DNA from: Fluviirhizobium alvei
Lineage (GTDB): Bacteria; Pseudomonadota; Alphaproteobacteria; Rhizobiales; Rhizobiaceae
Direction: 5' to 3'
DNA: 64,000 nt
NCBI RefSeq assembly: GCF_030551875.1
Contig: NZ_JAUOZU010000007.1
Span: 434,001 to 498,000, forward strand
The position numbers and the translations under genes are program-made. The notes under the pieces were generated by a model. The model was not told the origin of the DNA. It did not search any database and saw nothing but the letters and a program-made list of their open reading frames with translations. This document shows positions 57,062-64,000 of this stretch, in pieces; position 1 is the first letter of the stretch, and every line of letters starts with the position of its first letter.

Positions 57062-57712
57062 ATGGACGTAGCCACGACAATCATCATCGCCGATGACCAT
57101 CCCTTGTTTCGTGGTGCTCTCAAGCAGGCACTCTCCAGCATGGAGGGGCACCCGGCCATCATCGAAGCGGCAGATTTCGACGAGGCGCGCAAGGCGGCCA
57201 AGGATAATCCCGATGCGGACCTGCTGCTGCTTGATCTTTCCATGCCCGGCGTCAGCGGCCTGACGGGGTTGATCATGCTCAGGGCCGAACATCAGAACAT
57301 TCCGGTGGCGGTCATTTCCGCCAGCGATGATACGGTGACGGTCCGCCGCGCGCTGGAACTCGGCGCCTCAGCCTTCATTTCCAAATCGAGCGGTATCGAG
57401 GAGATCCGCGAGGCGATCAGCACCGTGCTGGAAGGTGGCATGTGGGCGCCACCCGGTTACGATTCCGACCGCGAGAACGATCCGGAAATCGCAAGCCTCA
57501 TTGCGCGGCTCAAAACGCTGACGCCGCAGCAGACAAGGGTGCTGGGCATGATCGGCGAAGGTCTCCTCAACAAGCAGATTGCCTATGAGCTCGGTGTTTC
57601 CGAAGCCACGATCAAGGCTCACGTGTCGGCAATCCTCCTGAAACTCAATGTCGACAGCCGCACGCAAGCGGTCATCCAGATGTCGAAAATCGGCGCCGCC
57701 GCGCAGGTATGA
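57062..57712 (+). CDS. LuxR/NarL-family response regulator, orphan
   Basis: 216 residues. The receiver domain has the acidic pair Asp11/Asp12, the phosphorylatable Asp58 in LLLLDLSMPG and the lysine in AFISKSSG. The NarL-type helix-turn-helix (about 150-210) reads LTPQQTRVLGMIGEGLLNKQIAYELGVSEATIKAHVSAIL. No sensor kinase gene lies beside it, so it is an orphan. Targets unknown. Confidence 0.92.
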   Translation: MDVATTIIIADDHPLFRGALKQALSSMEGHPAIIEAADFDEARKAAKDNPDADLLLLDLSMPGVSGLTGLIMLRAEHQNIPVAVISASDDTVTVRRALELGASAFISKSSGIEEIREAISTVLEGGMWAPPGYDSDRENDPEIASLIARLKTLTPQQTRVLGMIGEGLLNKQIAYELGVSEATIKAHVSAILLKLNVDSRTQAVIQMSKIGAAAQV

Positions 57713-57860
57713 CGGACCGGCATCGACCCTGAGACAGGATTTTATTCCTTTACTCTCACTTCTGCCACAGTTATTATGGTCGCGCCCTGAGAATCCGGAC
57801 CTGGCGAAAGCCATGTGCTTGCGTGCCGGATATTGCCGCCCGTCCTGAATGGAACCGCCA

Positions 57861-58526
57861 ATGTTCTCGCATGAGAAAATCTGGGATGCGATCGATGCGC
57901 TGGCTGAACGCCATGATCTGACGCCTTCGGGCCTCGCCCGCAAGGCAGGTCTGGATCCGACATCCTTCAACAAGTCCAAGCGCCTGTCCGCCGATGGCCG
58001 GTTGCGCTGGCCCTCGACCGAATCGATCCACAAGATCCTCGAGGCAACCGGCTCCAGCATTGATGAATTCACCTCCATCCTGCAGGGGCGTCAACGTTAT
58101 GCCGGCTTGCCGGACGGCGCCTTTCCCGCCCAGACCGGGACGATTCCGCTGCTCGGTTTTGCCCAGGCCGGCGCCGGCGGGTTTTTCGACGATGGTGGCT
58201 TCCCGGTCGGCCAGGGCTGGGATGTGGTGGAATTTCCGGTGGCACCGGGCCAGAAAGCGGGCGTCTATGCGCTGGAAGTGCAGGGCGAGAGCATGCTGCC
58301 GCTTTATCGCGATGGTGATGTGCTGATCGTCGAGCCGGGGGCGGCCGTGCGACGTGGCGACCGCGTCGTGGTGCGCACACGCGAGGGCGAGGTTATGGCC
58401 AAGGTGCTGCTCCGCCAAACGCCGCGCGCAATCGAACTCGTCTCCCTCAATCCGGAACATCCCGGTCGAACGATCGAAACGGCCGATATTGACTGGGTTG
58501 CCCGCATCATCTGGGCGAGCCAGTAA
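57861..58526 (+). CDS. XRE-type regulator with S24 (LexA/CI-like) peptidase domain
   Basis: 221 residues. An N-terminal helix-turn-helix (about 5-60; LTPSGLARKAGLDPTSFNKSKR) is followed by a S24 domain from about residue 95. The catalytic dyad is Ser144 in QGESMLPLY and Lys181 in VMAKVLL. An Ala-Gly pair (QAGAG, about 102-106) could be the self-cleavage site. Such proteins relieve repression by self-cleavage; here the trigger and targets are unknown and the gene is not in a prophage. The ATG at 57861 has GGAAC upstream; an ATG at 57849 is possible. Confidence 0.9.
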   Translation: MFSHEKIWDAIDALAERHDLTPSGLARKAGLDPTSFNKSKRLSADGRLRWPSTESIHKILEATGSSIDEFTSILQGRQRYAGLPDGAFPAQTGTIPLLGFAQAGAGGFFDDGGFPVGQGWDVVEFPVAPGQKAGVYALEVQGESMLPLYRDGDVLIVEPGAAVRRGDRVVVRTREGEVMAKVLLRQTPRAIELVSLNPEHPGRTIETADIDWVARIIWASQ

Positions 58527-58534
58527 CGAAACCT

Positions 58535-59443
58535 CTATTGAAATTCGATGACAGGCTGCTTTTCGCGGGCGGGCTTGACCGTGGCCAGAACGATACCGCC
58601 CGCCGCAATCAGAACCGAACCGGCAATCACGCCGAGGCTCGGCACTTCCGAAAAGGCGACGTAACCGATGAGCGTCGCAAAGATCAGCCAGGAATAATCG
58701 ACCGGACCGACGACCGAGATATCAGCCATCCTGTAGCCACGGATGACGCAATATTGCGCAAGGGTTCCCAGCGGGCCGAGCAGCGCGTAGGCAAGATATT
58801 CGCCCCACGGCAGCGTGTTCCAGGTCGCAATAGCCGGCAATGCAAGCAACAAAACACCGAACGTGTTGACATAGAGCATCACCGCAAGCGGCTTTTCAGC
58901 TTCGGCGAGAACCTTGATCAGTATCCCTTCAAGAGCAAACAGCACCGCCCCCAGGATGGCAAGCCCAGCCGGCATGAGATAGGCGGGATCGAAGGTCAGG
59001 AAGGCCCCGCGCGACGCCATGATGCCGATGGCACCAAAAAGGCAAAGCAGAATGCCGCCACCCTGGCGCACCCCGATCCTTTCGCGAAAAATCACCACGC
59101 CAAGAATGATCACAAAGACCACATAGAGTAGGCTGAGCGCTGTCGCATCCACAATCGGCATATCGGCCGAAGCCTGGATGATCGACAGGGCGCCGACAAC
59201 GCCGAAAACGGTACGGGCAAAATGGGCCCAAGGCCTGCGGCTGCGATACTGAAGAAGCCCGCCGCCATTGACCAGAACCAGGATCAGCAGGGTCGCCAGC
59301 CCACCCGTCATGCGCAGGAAGTTCAACTGAAAAACGGAGGCACTTTCGCCTGCAAATTTCCCTGACGAAAAGATCAGCGAGAACAGCGCCGTCGCCATGG
59401 TCACCCAGGCGATCGCTTCCGCATTGCTCGATCTGAAACGCAT
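58535..59443 (-). CDS. DMT-superfamily transporter (EamA domains)
   Basis: 302 residues, about ten membrane segments in two EamA halves, e.g. SADMPIVDATALSLLYVVFVIILG in the first and YRMADISVVGPVDYSWLIFATLIGY in the second. EamA proteins of this kind export metabolites such as amino acids or other small compounds; the substrate is unknown. Its end converges on the S24 regulator with an 8-base gap. Single gene with its own promoter. Confidence 0.9.
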   Translation of the reverse strand: MRFRSSNAEAIAWVTMATALFSLIFSSGKFAGESASVFQLNFLRMTGGLATLLILVLVNGGGLLQYRSRRPWAHFARTVFGVVGALSIIQASADMPIVDATALSLLYVVFVIILGVVIFRERIGVRQGGGILLCLFGAIGIMASRGAFLTFDPAYLMPAGLAILGAVLFALEGILIKVLAEAEKPLAVMLYVNTFGVLLLALPAIATWNTLPWGEYLAYALLGPLGTLAQYCVIRGYRMADISVVGPVDYSWLIFATLIGYVAFSEVPSLGVIAGSVLIAAGGIVLATVKPAREKQPVIEFQ

Positions 59444-59611
59444 CGTGCCGAATCTCTCCGTTTTTCAGCCATATAGCGAAGATGGAGCCATCGAAATCAA
59501 ACGATGAATTCGGGGGCTAGACCCGAGAAGCGCGACGTCTCACCGACATTGCCTTGATTTCCGTTCCCGCCCGCCCTAACTGTCTGCGCAGGCAATATCC
59601 AGGAAGATGCA

Positions 59612-60025
59612 ATGGCCAAGAAAATCTCGATCCCCGAAGCCCTGATCTATGCGATGGTGATGGTTTCCGCCGCCGACGGCGATATGCCGGACAGCGAACT
59701 TCAGCGGATCGGGCGCCTGGCGCGCTTCCTGCCGGTATTCGACGGTTTCGATGAAGAGCAGATCATCCCGACCTCCAAGGATATCCAGGAGATCCTCGCC
59801 GGTCCCGAAGGTATGGATATTGCGCTCGAGATCATCCGCGACACCCTGCCGCCCCGCCTTTACGACACGGCCTATGCGCTGGCTGTCGAAGTCGCGACCG
59901 CCGATTTGCGGCTGGAAATGGAAGAACTTCGCTTCCTTCAGCATCTGCGCGCCCGCCTCGACATCGACAAGCTGACCGCTGCCGCCATCGAACGCAGCGC
60001 GGTGGCCCGTTTCCGCCAGGCCTGA
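59612..60025 (+). CDS. TerB family protein
   Basis: 137 residues, all helical, with the TerB pattern: ALIYAMVMVSAADGDMPDSELQRI and a second acidic, helix-flanked segment VEVATADLRLEMEELRFLQHL. The spaced acidic residues may bind metal. Found in tellurite-resistance and stress systems, but single TerB genes like this have no proven role. It is followed after 4 bases by the TfoX C-terminal-domain gene. Confidence 0.88.
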   Translation: MAKKISIPEALIYAMVMVSAADGDMPDSELQRIGRLARFLPVFDGFDEEQIIPTSKDIQEILAGPEGMDIALEIIRDTLPPRLYDTAYALAVEVATADLRLEMEELRFLQHLRARLDIDKLTAAAIERSAVARFRQA

Positions 60026-60029
60026 GCCG

Positions 60030-60299
60030 ATGCCGGAGCCGGACGACAGGCTTCGCAATCTCGGACCGAAATCGCGGGCGTGGCTGGCGGAAATCGGCAT
60101 TACGGACATCGATGCCCTGCGCGAAATCGGCGCCGTCGAAGCCTATGCAAGGCTGCGGTTCCAGTTTGGCCGCAGCATTTCCCGCAACATGCTGCATGCG
60201 CTGGCCGGCGCAATCGCCGACCAGGATTGGCGGCTTCTTTCAGCCGAGCACAAGGCTGAACTCGATGCGGCCGTTGCCCAACGTCTCGCAGGAGCGTGA
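60030..60299 (+). CDS. TfoX/Sxy C-terminal domain protein
   Basis: 89 residues matching the TfoX C-terminal domain: LRNLGPKSRAWLAEIGITDIDALREIGAVEAYARLR, a helix-hairpin-helix-like fold. The N-terminal domain of full TfoX competence regulators is missing, as in many stand-alone family members. It sits 4 bases after the TerB gene, so the two are one operon. Role unknown. Confidence 0.87.
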   Translation: MPEPDDRLRNLGPKSRAWLAEIGITDIDALREIGAVEAYARLRFQFGRSISRNMLHALAGAIADQDWRLLSAEHKAELDAAVAQRLAGA

Positions 60300-60353
60300 G
60301 CGCGCAACCAGCGCTGCACATTCATAAACTTATACAAAGACCGGATTTTGCCA

Positions 60354-61808
60354 GTGACAGGCTTTCAATCCGACGATATCCATGCGCGGCGCTCATTGAA
60401 CCCGTCTCTGGAATCCGCCGTGCATCGCAACGCCGCCCTCATTCTGGCTATCGCGCTTTTCATGGAGCAGATGGACTCGACCGTGATCGCGACATCGCTG
60501 CCGGCGATCGCGCAGGATCTGGCCGTCGGACCGATCACGCTCAAACTCGCCATGACATCCTATCTCGTGGCGCTCGGCATCTTCATTCCCCTAAGTGGCT
60601 GGGCCGCAGACCGTTTCGGCGCCAAGCGGCTGTTCATCATCGCCATCGGCGTTTTCATGGCCGGCTCGGCACTCTGCGCCATGGCCACCGATCTGACATC
60701 CTTCGTGCTTGCCCGCTTTCTCCAGGGCATGGGCGGCTCGATGGCAACACCGGTCGGGCGCACCATTCTGTTGCGGGCAACCCCGAAATCCGAACTGGTG
60801 GCGGCGATGTCGCTCTTCACCATTCCCGCCGTCATCGGCCCGCTGGTCGGCCCGCCGATCGGCGGCTTCATCACCACCTATTTCAGCTGGGAATGGATCT
60901 TCCTGATCAATCTGCCGATCGGCGCGCTCGGCATGGTACTGTCAGCCATCCATATTCCTGATGTCCCGAGTGCCAAGCCACCACCGGCCGATATCGGCGG
61001 TTTCTTCCTGAGCGGCGTTGCCGCAGCCGGGCTTGTGTTCGGCCTTTCGGTGGTCAGCCTGCCGGCGTTGCCAGCCTCCTATGGCTTGATATCCGTTGCC
61101 ATCGGCCTGGTTTCGGCAATCCTCTTTTTGCGCCACGCACGGCGACATCCGCACCCGCTTCTCGATTTCGGCCTTTTCCGGGTCGCCACCTTCCGCATCT
61201 GCGTGATTTCCGGCACCATCTTCCGCATCGCCATGGGTGCCGTGCCCTTTCTGCTGCCGCTGATGCTGCAACTGGGCTTCGGTTTTTCCGCCTTTCATTC
61301 GGGCCTTGTCACCTTCATCGGTGCCGGCGGCGCGCTGATCACCAAATTCGTTGCCAAATATGTCTTTGCCCGGTTCGGCTTCCGCAGGACCCTGATTGTG
61401 GCTGCCCTTTCGGCGACGCTCGGCACTGTGGCGAATGCGTTTTTCTATCCCGACACGCCGTATCTCGTACTCATCAGCGTTCTGGCGATCGGTGGCTTTG
61501 TCCGGTCCTTCTACTTCACCGGCATCAACATTCTGGGATTTGCGGATATCGACCATCAGGACACCAGCAAGGCAACCGCGCTGAATTCGGTCATCCAGCA
61601 GATTTCAGGCGCGCTGGGTGTGGCCTTTGCCGGCATCGTTCTCGAAATCCACGCGCTTCTGACCGGTCAATCGCTCGGGCTTTCGAGCTTCCACATCGCT
61701 TTTCTTGCCGTGGCCGCGCTGAACCTCGTCGCAGCCATTCCGGTCTTCTCGCTCGCGCCCGATGCCGGGGCCGGCGTGTCCGGTCACAGGATCCGCGAAA
61801 CGGAGTGA
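60354..61808 (+). CDS. MFS exporter, DHA2 (EmrB/QacA) type
   Basis: About 484 residues with fourteen predicted membrane segments. Motif A-like GWAADRFGAKR after the second segment, the antiporter motif C region IGPLVGPPIGGFI, and MDSTVIATSLPAIAQDL in the first segment, typical of the DHA2 multidrug exporters. No adaptor (EmrA-like) gene is adjacent. The start is uncertain: TTG at 60348 and GTG at 60354 are both weak. Substrate unknown. Confidence 0.9.
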   Translation: MTGFQSDDIHARRSLNPSLESAVHRNAALILAIALFMEQMDSTVIATSLPAIAQDLAVGPITLKLAMTSYLVALGIFIPLSGWAADRFGAKRLFIIAIGVFMAGSALCAMATDLTSFVLARFLQGMGGSMATPVGRTILLRATPKSELVAAMSLFTIPAVIGPLVGPPIGGFITTYFSWEWIFLINLPIGALGMVLSAIHIPDVPSAKPPPADIGGFFLSGVAAAGLVFGLSVVSLPALPASYGLISVAIGLVSAILFLRHARRHPHPLLDFGLFRVATFRICVISGTIFRIAMGAVPFLLPLMLQLGFGFSAFHSGLVTFIGAGGALITKFVAKYVFARFGFRRTLIVAALSATLGTVANAFFYPDTPYLVLISVLAIGGFVRSFYFTGINILGFADIDHQDTSKATALNSVIQQISGALGVAFAGIVLEIHALLTGQSLGLSSFHIAFLAVAALNLVAAIPVFSLAPDAGAGVSGHRIRETE

Positions 61809-61811
61809 TGC

Positions 61812-62195
61812 CTATTCCGGCTGGTCGAAAACGGCCGACAGCTTGTTGCCGTCCGGATCGCGGATATAGGCCGCGAAGAAATGCGGCGTGTAGCGCCTGA
61901 GCCCCGGCGCCCCCTCATCATGGCCGCCATAAAGCATAGCCTTGGCATGGAAGGCTGAAACGGCAGCACGATCCGCTGCGGCAAAGGCGATCATCGAACC
62001 GTTGCCGGCTGACGCTTCCTGCTTGTCATAGGGGTAAAGCACCCAGAATTCGGCAGCCGAATTCGCGTTGACCGCATAGCCCGCCTCGTCTTCGGACGTT
62101 TTCACGCGCACATAGCCGAGCGTTGACAGAACCGGGTCATAGAATTCGATGGCCCGCTCAAGATTGTTGGTGCCGACCGTCACATAAAGCAGCAT
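61812..62195 (-). CDS. VOC family (glyoxalase-like) protein
   Basis: 127 residues: MLLYVTVGTNNLERAIEFYDPVLSTLGY at the start and FFAAYIRDPDGNKLSAVF at the end, the VOC pattern with metal-binding His/Glu positions partly kept (H in GGHDEG, E lacking in the last strand). The exact reaction is unknown. The ATG at 62195 has GGAGG 7 bases upstream. Its start overlaps the region after the rlmE stop, so it is translated with rlmE. Confidence 0.86.
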   Translation of the reverse strand: MLLYVTVGTNNLERAIEFYDPVLSTLGYVRVKTSEDEAGYAVNANSAAEFWVLYPYDKQEASAGNGSMIAFAAADRAAVSAFHAKAMLYGGHDEGAPGLRRYTPHFFAAYIRDPDGNKLSAVFDQPE

Positions 62196-62197
62196 GC

Positions 62198-62920
62198 TCA
62201 TTCCTCCTCTGGAGATGCCGCCGCCCTTCCCTTGAAGCCCTTTGCCAGAATGAACATTTCCACCGATTCCTGGCGCGATGCGCCCGGCTTGACGTGGATG
62301 ACCTGCTTGAAATTTTGCTTGAGCAGATTGAGCAGGTCGCGTTCCGTTCCTCCCTGGAAGGTCTTGGCTAGAAAATGCCCGCCTTCGGCAAGAACTTCAA
62401 TGGCGAATTGCGCCGCGACCTCGCAAAGATGCATCGTCCGGATATGGTCGGTGCGCTGATGGCCCGTGGTCGGTGCCGCCATGTCGGAAATCACGAGATC
62501 CGGCGTGCCGCCGATCGCATCGATCAGCTTTTGCGGAGCACCATCCTCCAGAAAGTCCATCTGGATGAAATGCACGCCGGGAATGGCATCCATCTCGAGA
62601 AAATCGATCGCCGCTACCCGGATACTGTCATTGGTGGAATTGGTGACGCGGGCCGCGATCTGCGACCAGCCGCCCGGAGCGGCGCCGAGATCGATGATGC
62701 GGCGGGCGCCCTTGAGGATCTGGTGCTTTTCGTCGATCTCGAGCAGCTTGTAGACGGCGCGCGACCGGTAGCCCTCGCGCTTGGAGCGCTGGACATAGGG
62801 ATCGTTGATATGGCGCTCGAGCCAGCGGCGCGAGCTTTCCTTCAGCTTCGTCTTGCGGATCTTCTGGGTCAGGCCCTTGCGGCTTGCATCGCCACGTCCG
62901 CCCTCGGGGGTCTTGGCCAT
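62198..62920 (-). CDS. rlmE: 23S rRNA (uridine 2552-2'-O)-methyltransferase
   Basis: 240 residues of the RlmE/FtsJ family, which methylates the A-loop of 23S rRNA. SAM site [15 protein letters not shown], the K-D-K-E catalytic set (early Lys in SRAVYKLLE, Asp in [13 protein letters not shown], Lys in FLAKTFQG, Glu late in SRQESVEMF). A basic N-terminal extension ([21 protein letters not shown]) is usual in alphaproteobacteria. AGGAG lies 7 bases before the ATG at 62920. Downstream of ppx, as often found in rhizobia. Confidence 0.95.
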   Translation of the reverse strand: MAKTPEGGRGDASRKGLTQKIRKTKLKESSRRWLERHINDPYVQRSKREGYRSRAVYKLLEIDEKHQILKGARRIIDLGAAPGGWSQIAARVTNSTNDSIRVAAIDFLEMDAIPGVHFIQMDFLEDGAPQKLIDAIGGTPDLVISDMAAPTTGHQRTDHIRTMHLCEVAAQFAIEVLAEGGHFLAKTFQGGTERDLLNLLKQNFKQVIHVKPGASRQESVEMFILAKGFKGRAAASPEEE

Positions 62921-62922
62921 AG

Positions 62923-64000
62923 TCAGCTCCTGTGGTGATGGTGTGGCCGGGACCGGATGCGCCGCCACACGCCGTCATCCGCCATCATTTCCGTGAGAAG
63001 GCCTTCGCGCAAGCCCCGATCTGCCACCCGCATGCGCGAGGCCGGAAAACGGCGACGAATGGCTTCGAGGATCGCGCAGCCGGCGAGCACCAGATCGGCG
63101 CGGTCCGGCCCGATGCAGGGATTGGCGGCGCGTGCCGAAAAATCAAGACCAAGCAACTTGTCCTGCATGGACGTCACTTCGTCGGACGACATCCAGAGCC
63201 CGTCGACCTGGCGGCGATCGTAGCGCGGCAGGTTGAGATAGACGCCGGCAAGCGTGGTGACGGTTCCGGACGTGCCGATCATATGGAAACCGGAATCGAC
63301 GCCGTTCAATTCATGGGCCGCCGGCGAATCGAAGCGCGACAGCATCTCCTCGACCTCCGAGACCATGGCCTCGAAGATTTCCGGCGTCACATGCTTGCCG
63401 CCATGCCGTTCCGACAGGGTCACAACGCCGACCGGAAGCGAGGTCCAGTGCGTGATGTGATTGGCAAGCCGTGGAGAGCGCTGGCCATTGATCTGCAGGA
63501 CGGCGATCTCCGAAGAGCCGCCGCCGATATCGAACAGCACCGCCGAACGCGCTTCGCGTCCGATCAGCGAGGCGCAACCGGATACCGCCAGCCTGGCCTC
63601 GGTCTCGCGGTTGATGATCTCGAGTTCCAGCCCCGTTTCCACCGTCACCCGCGACAGGAACTCCTCGCCATTGCCGGCAGCGCGGCAGGCTTCGGTGGCA
63701 ATCAGCCGCATCCGACGAACCGGTCGGGTGCTGAGCTTGGATGCGCAGACCTTCAGCGCATCGACGGCCCGGTCCATAGCTTCGGCCGCCAGCATGCCGC
63801 TTGCGCCCAGCCCCTCGCCCAGCCGCACGATGCGTGAAAAGGCATCAACGACCCGGAACTGGCCCGGACGCGTCGGCTGCGCCACCAGGAGACGGCAATT
63901 GTTGGTGCCGAGATCAAGCGCCGCATAAAGCGGTTCGGCCGCCGCTTCACTGCGCACAACGGCGGGCGCGGACGTTTCCGGCCGCTCTTCGCGCTTTGGC
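62923..64000 (-). CDS. ppx: exopolyphosphatase / GppA-type phosphatase, 5' end beyond window
   Basis: About 359 codons are visible and the frame stays open to the right edge, so the start lies outside. The Ppx/GppA fold begins [21 protein letters not shown]; later [11 protein letters not shown], the phosphate loop, [11 protein letters not shown] and the end LREGLL are all canonical. It hydrolyses inorganic polyphosphate or the 5' gamma phosphate of pppGpp. A GTG at 63957 is not the likely start because the upstream codons stay hydrophilic and in frame ([14 protein letters not shown]), as in longer rhizobial proteins. Two bases separate its stop from rlmE. Confidence 0.9.
   Translation of the reverse strand, partial: PKREERPETSAPAVVRSEAAAEPLYAALDLGTNNCRLLVAQPTRPGQFRVVDAFSRIVRLGEGLGASGMLAAEAMDRAVDALKVCASKLSTRPVRRMRLIATEACRAAGNGEEFLSRVTVETGLELEIINRETEARLAVSGCASLIGREARSAVLFDIGGGSSEIAVLQINGQRSPRLANHITHWTSLPVGVVTLSERHGGKHVTPEIFEAMVSEVEEMLSRFDSPAAHELNGVDSGFHMIGTSGTVTTLAGVYLNLPRYDRRQVDGLWMSSDEVTSMQDKLLGLDFSARAANPCIGPDRADLVLAGCAILEAIRRRFPASRMRVADRGLREGLLTEMMADDGVWRRIRSRPHHHHRS

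Noticed and set aside
57861-58526. S24 regulator as LexA or a prophage repressor
   Set aside because: The HTH is not of LexA type and no phage genes surround it.
59612-60025. TerB gene as evidence of a tellurite-resistance cluster
   Set aside because: No terC, terD or terZ-type genes are present; single TerB proteins are common in rhizobia.

Overview
The window is chromosomal DNA from an alphaproteobacterium, most likely a member of the Rhizobiaceae (Rhizobium/Agrobacterium group). The evidence is the high-GC coding bias and the gene set: rplU-rpmA followed by two acetyltransferases, then obgE-proB-proA-nadD; a PodJ-type polarity protein; the DUF6481 and cold-shock cluster; and many periplasmic-binding-protein transporters. 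Genus is not fixed by anything I can read here.

Layout. 1-97 is the start of a leftward siderophore-interacting protein. 0.5-4.9 kb holds a very long RTX metalloprotease of the serralysin family and a NYN-LOTUS protein. 4.9-13.6 kb is a complete regulated locus: a LacI-type regulator (rightward), a perfect 21-bp-arm inverted repeat in the divergent promoter, and a leftward operon for a sugar-type ABC importer (binding protein, two permeases, a 62-residue membrane protein, two ATPases) ending in an ATP-type dihydroxyacetone kinase and a terminator. 13.9-16.8 kb has tRNA-Gly(GCC) and a rightward housekeeping run (ProX deacylase, YbbN/CnoX, a Lon N-domain protein, Trm112). 16.8-25.3 kb is the leftward run nadD-proA-proB-obgE, the GNAT pair, rpmA-rplU, DUF6481, a 74-residue protein and cspA; one endonuclease/exonuclease/phosphatase gene faces the other way. 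25.8-29.6 kb looks accessory: a secreted VCBS/cadherin/RTX protein with an awkward start, a lone GIY-YIG-DUF4357 protein, tRNA-Ser(CGA) and one doubtful small gene.

29.7-36 kb holds a CoA-transferase, an IMPACT protein, a zinc peptidase and a CHASE-PAS-GGDEF-EAL protein. 36-41.5 kb is a leftward beta-oxidation operon (acyl-CoA dehydrogenase, thiolase, FadB-type) with a perfect 11-bp-arm operator-like palindrome in front. 41.8-47.5 kb carries podJ and the TauE/TIGR02186 pair. 47.5-51.4 kb holds PdeM with its DEXH helicase, plus a YitT protein. 51.5-56.2 kb has a TPR-methyltransferase, small envelope genes, a MATE exporter, pyrD and DUF952. A 280-bp element with 30-bp terminal inverted repeats (56260-56539) sits between divergent genes and seems to supply the ribosome-binding site of its neighbour. 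The right end holds two regulators, two exporters, TerB and TfoX-C proteins, a VOC protein, rlmE and the 3' part of ppx, which runs off the window.

No CRISPR array, integrase, intact insertion sequence, plasmid origin or recognisable multi-gene defence system was seen. The least ordinary items are the LacI-controlled importer/dihydroxyacetone kinase locus with its dual operator and extra membrane peptide, the inverted-repeat element at 56.3-56.5 kb, the two RTX-type exoproteins with no secretion genes beside them, and the lone GIY-YIG-DUF4357 gene. Start sites were chosen by reading for Shine-Dalgarno-like sequence and family conservation; no searches were run.
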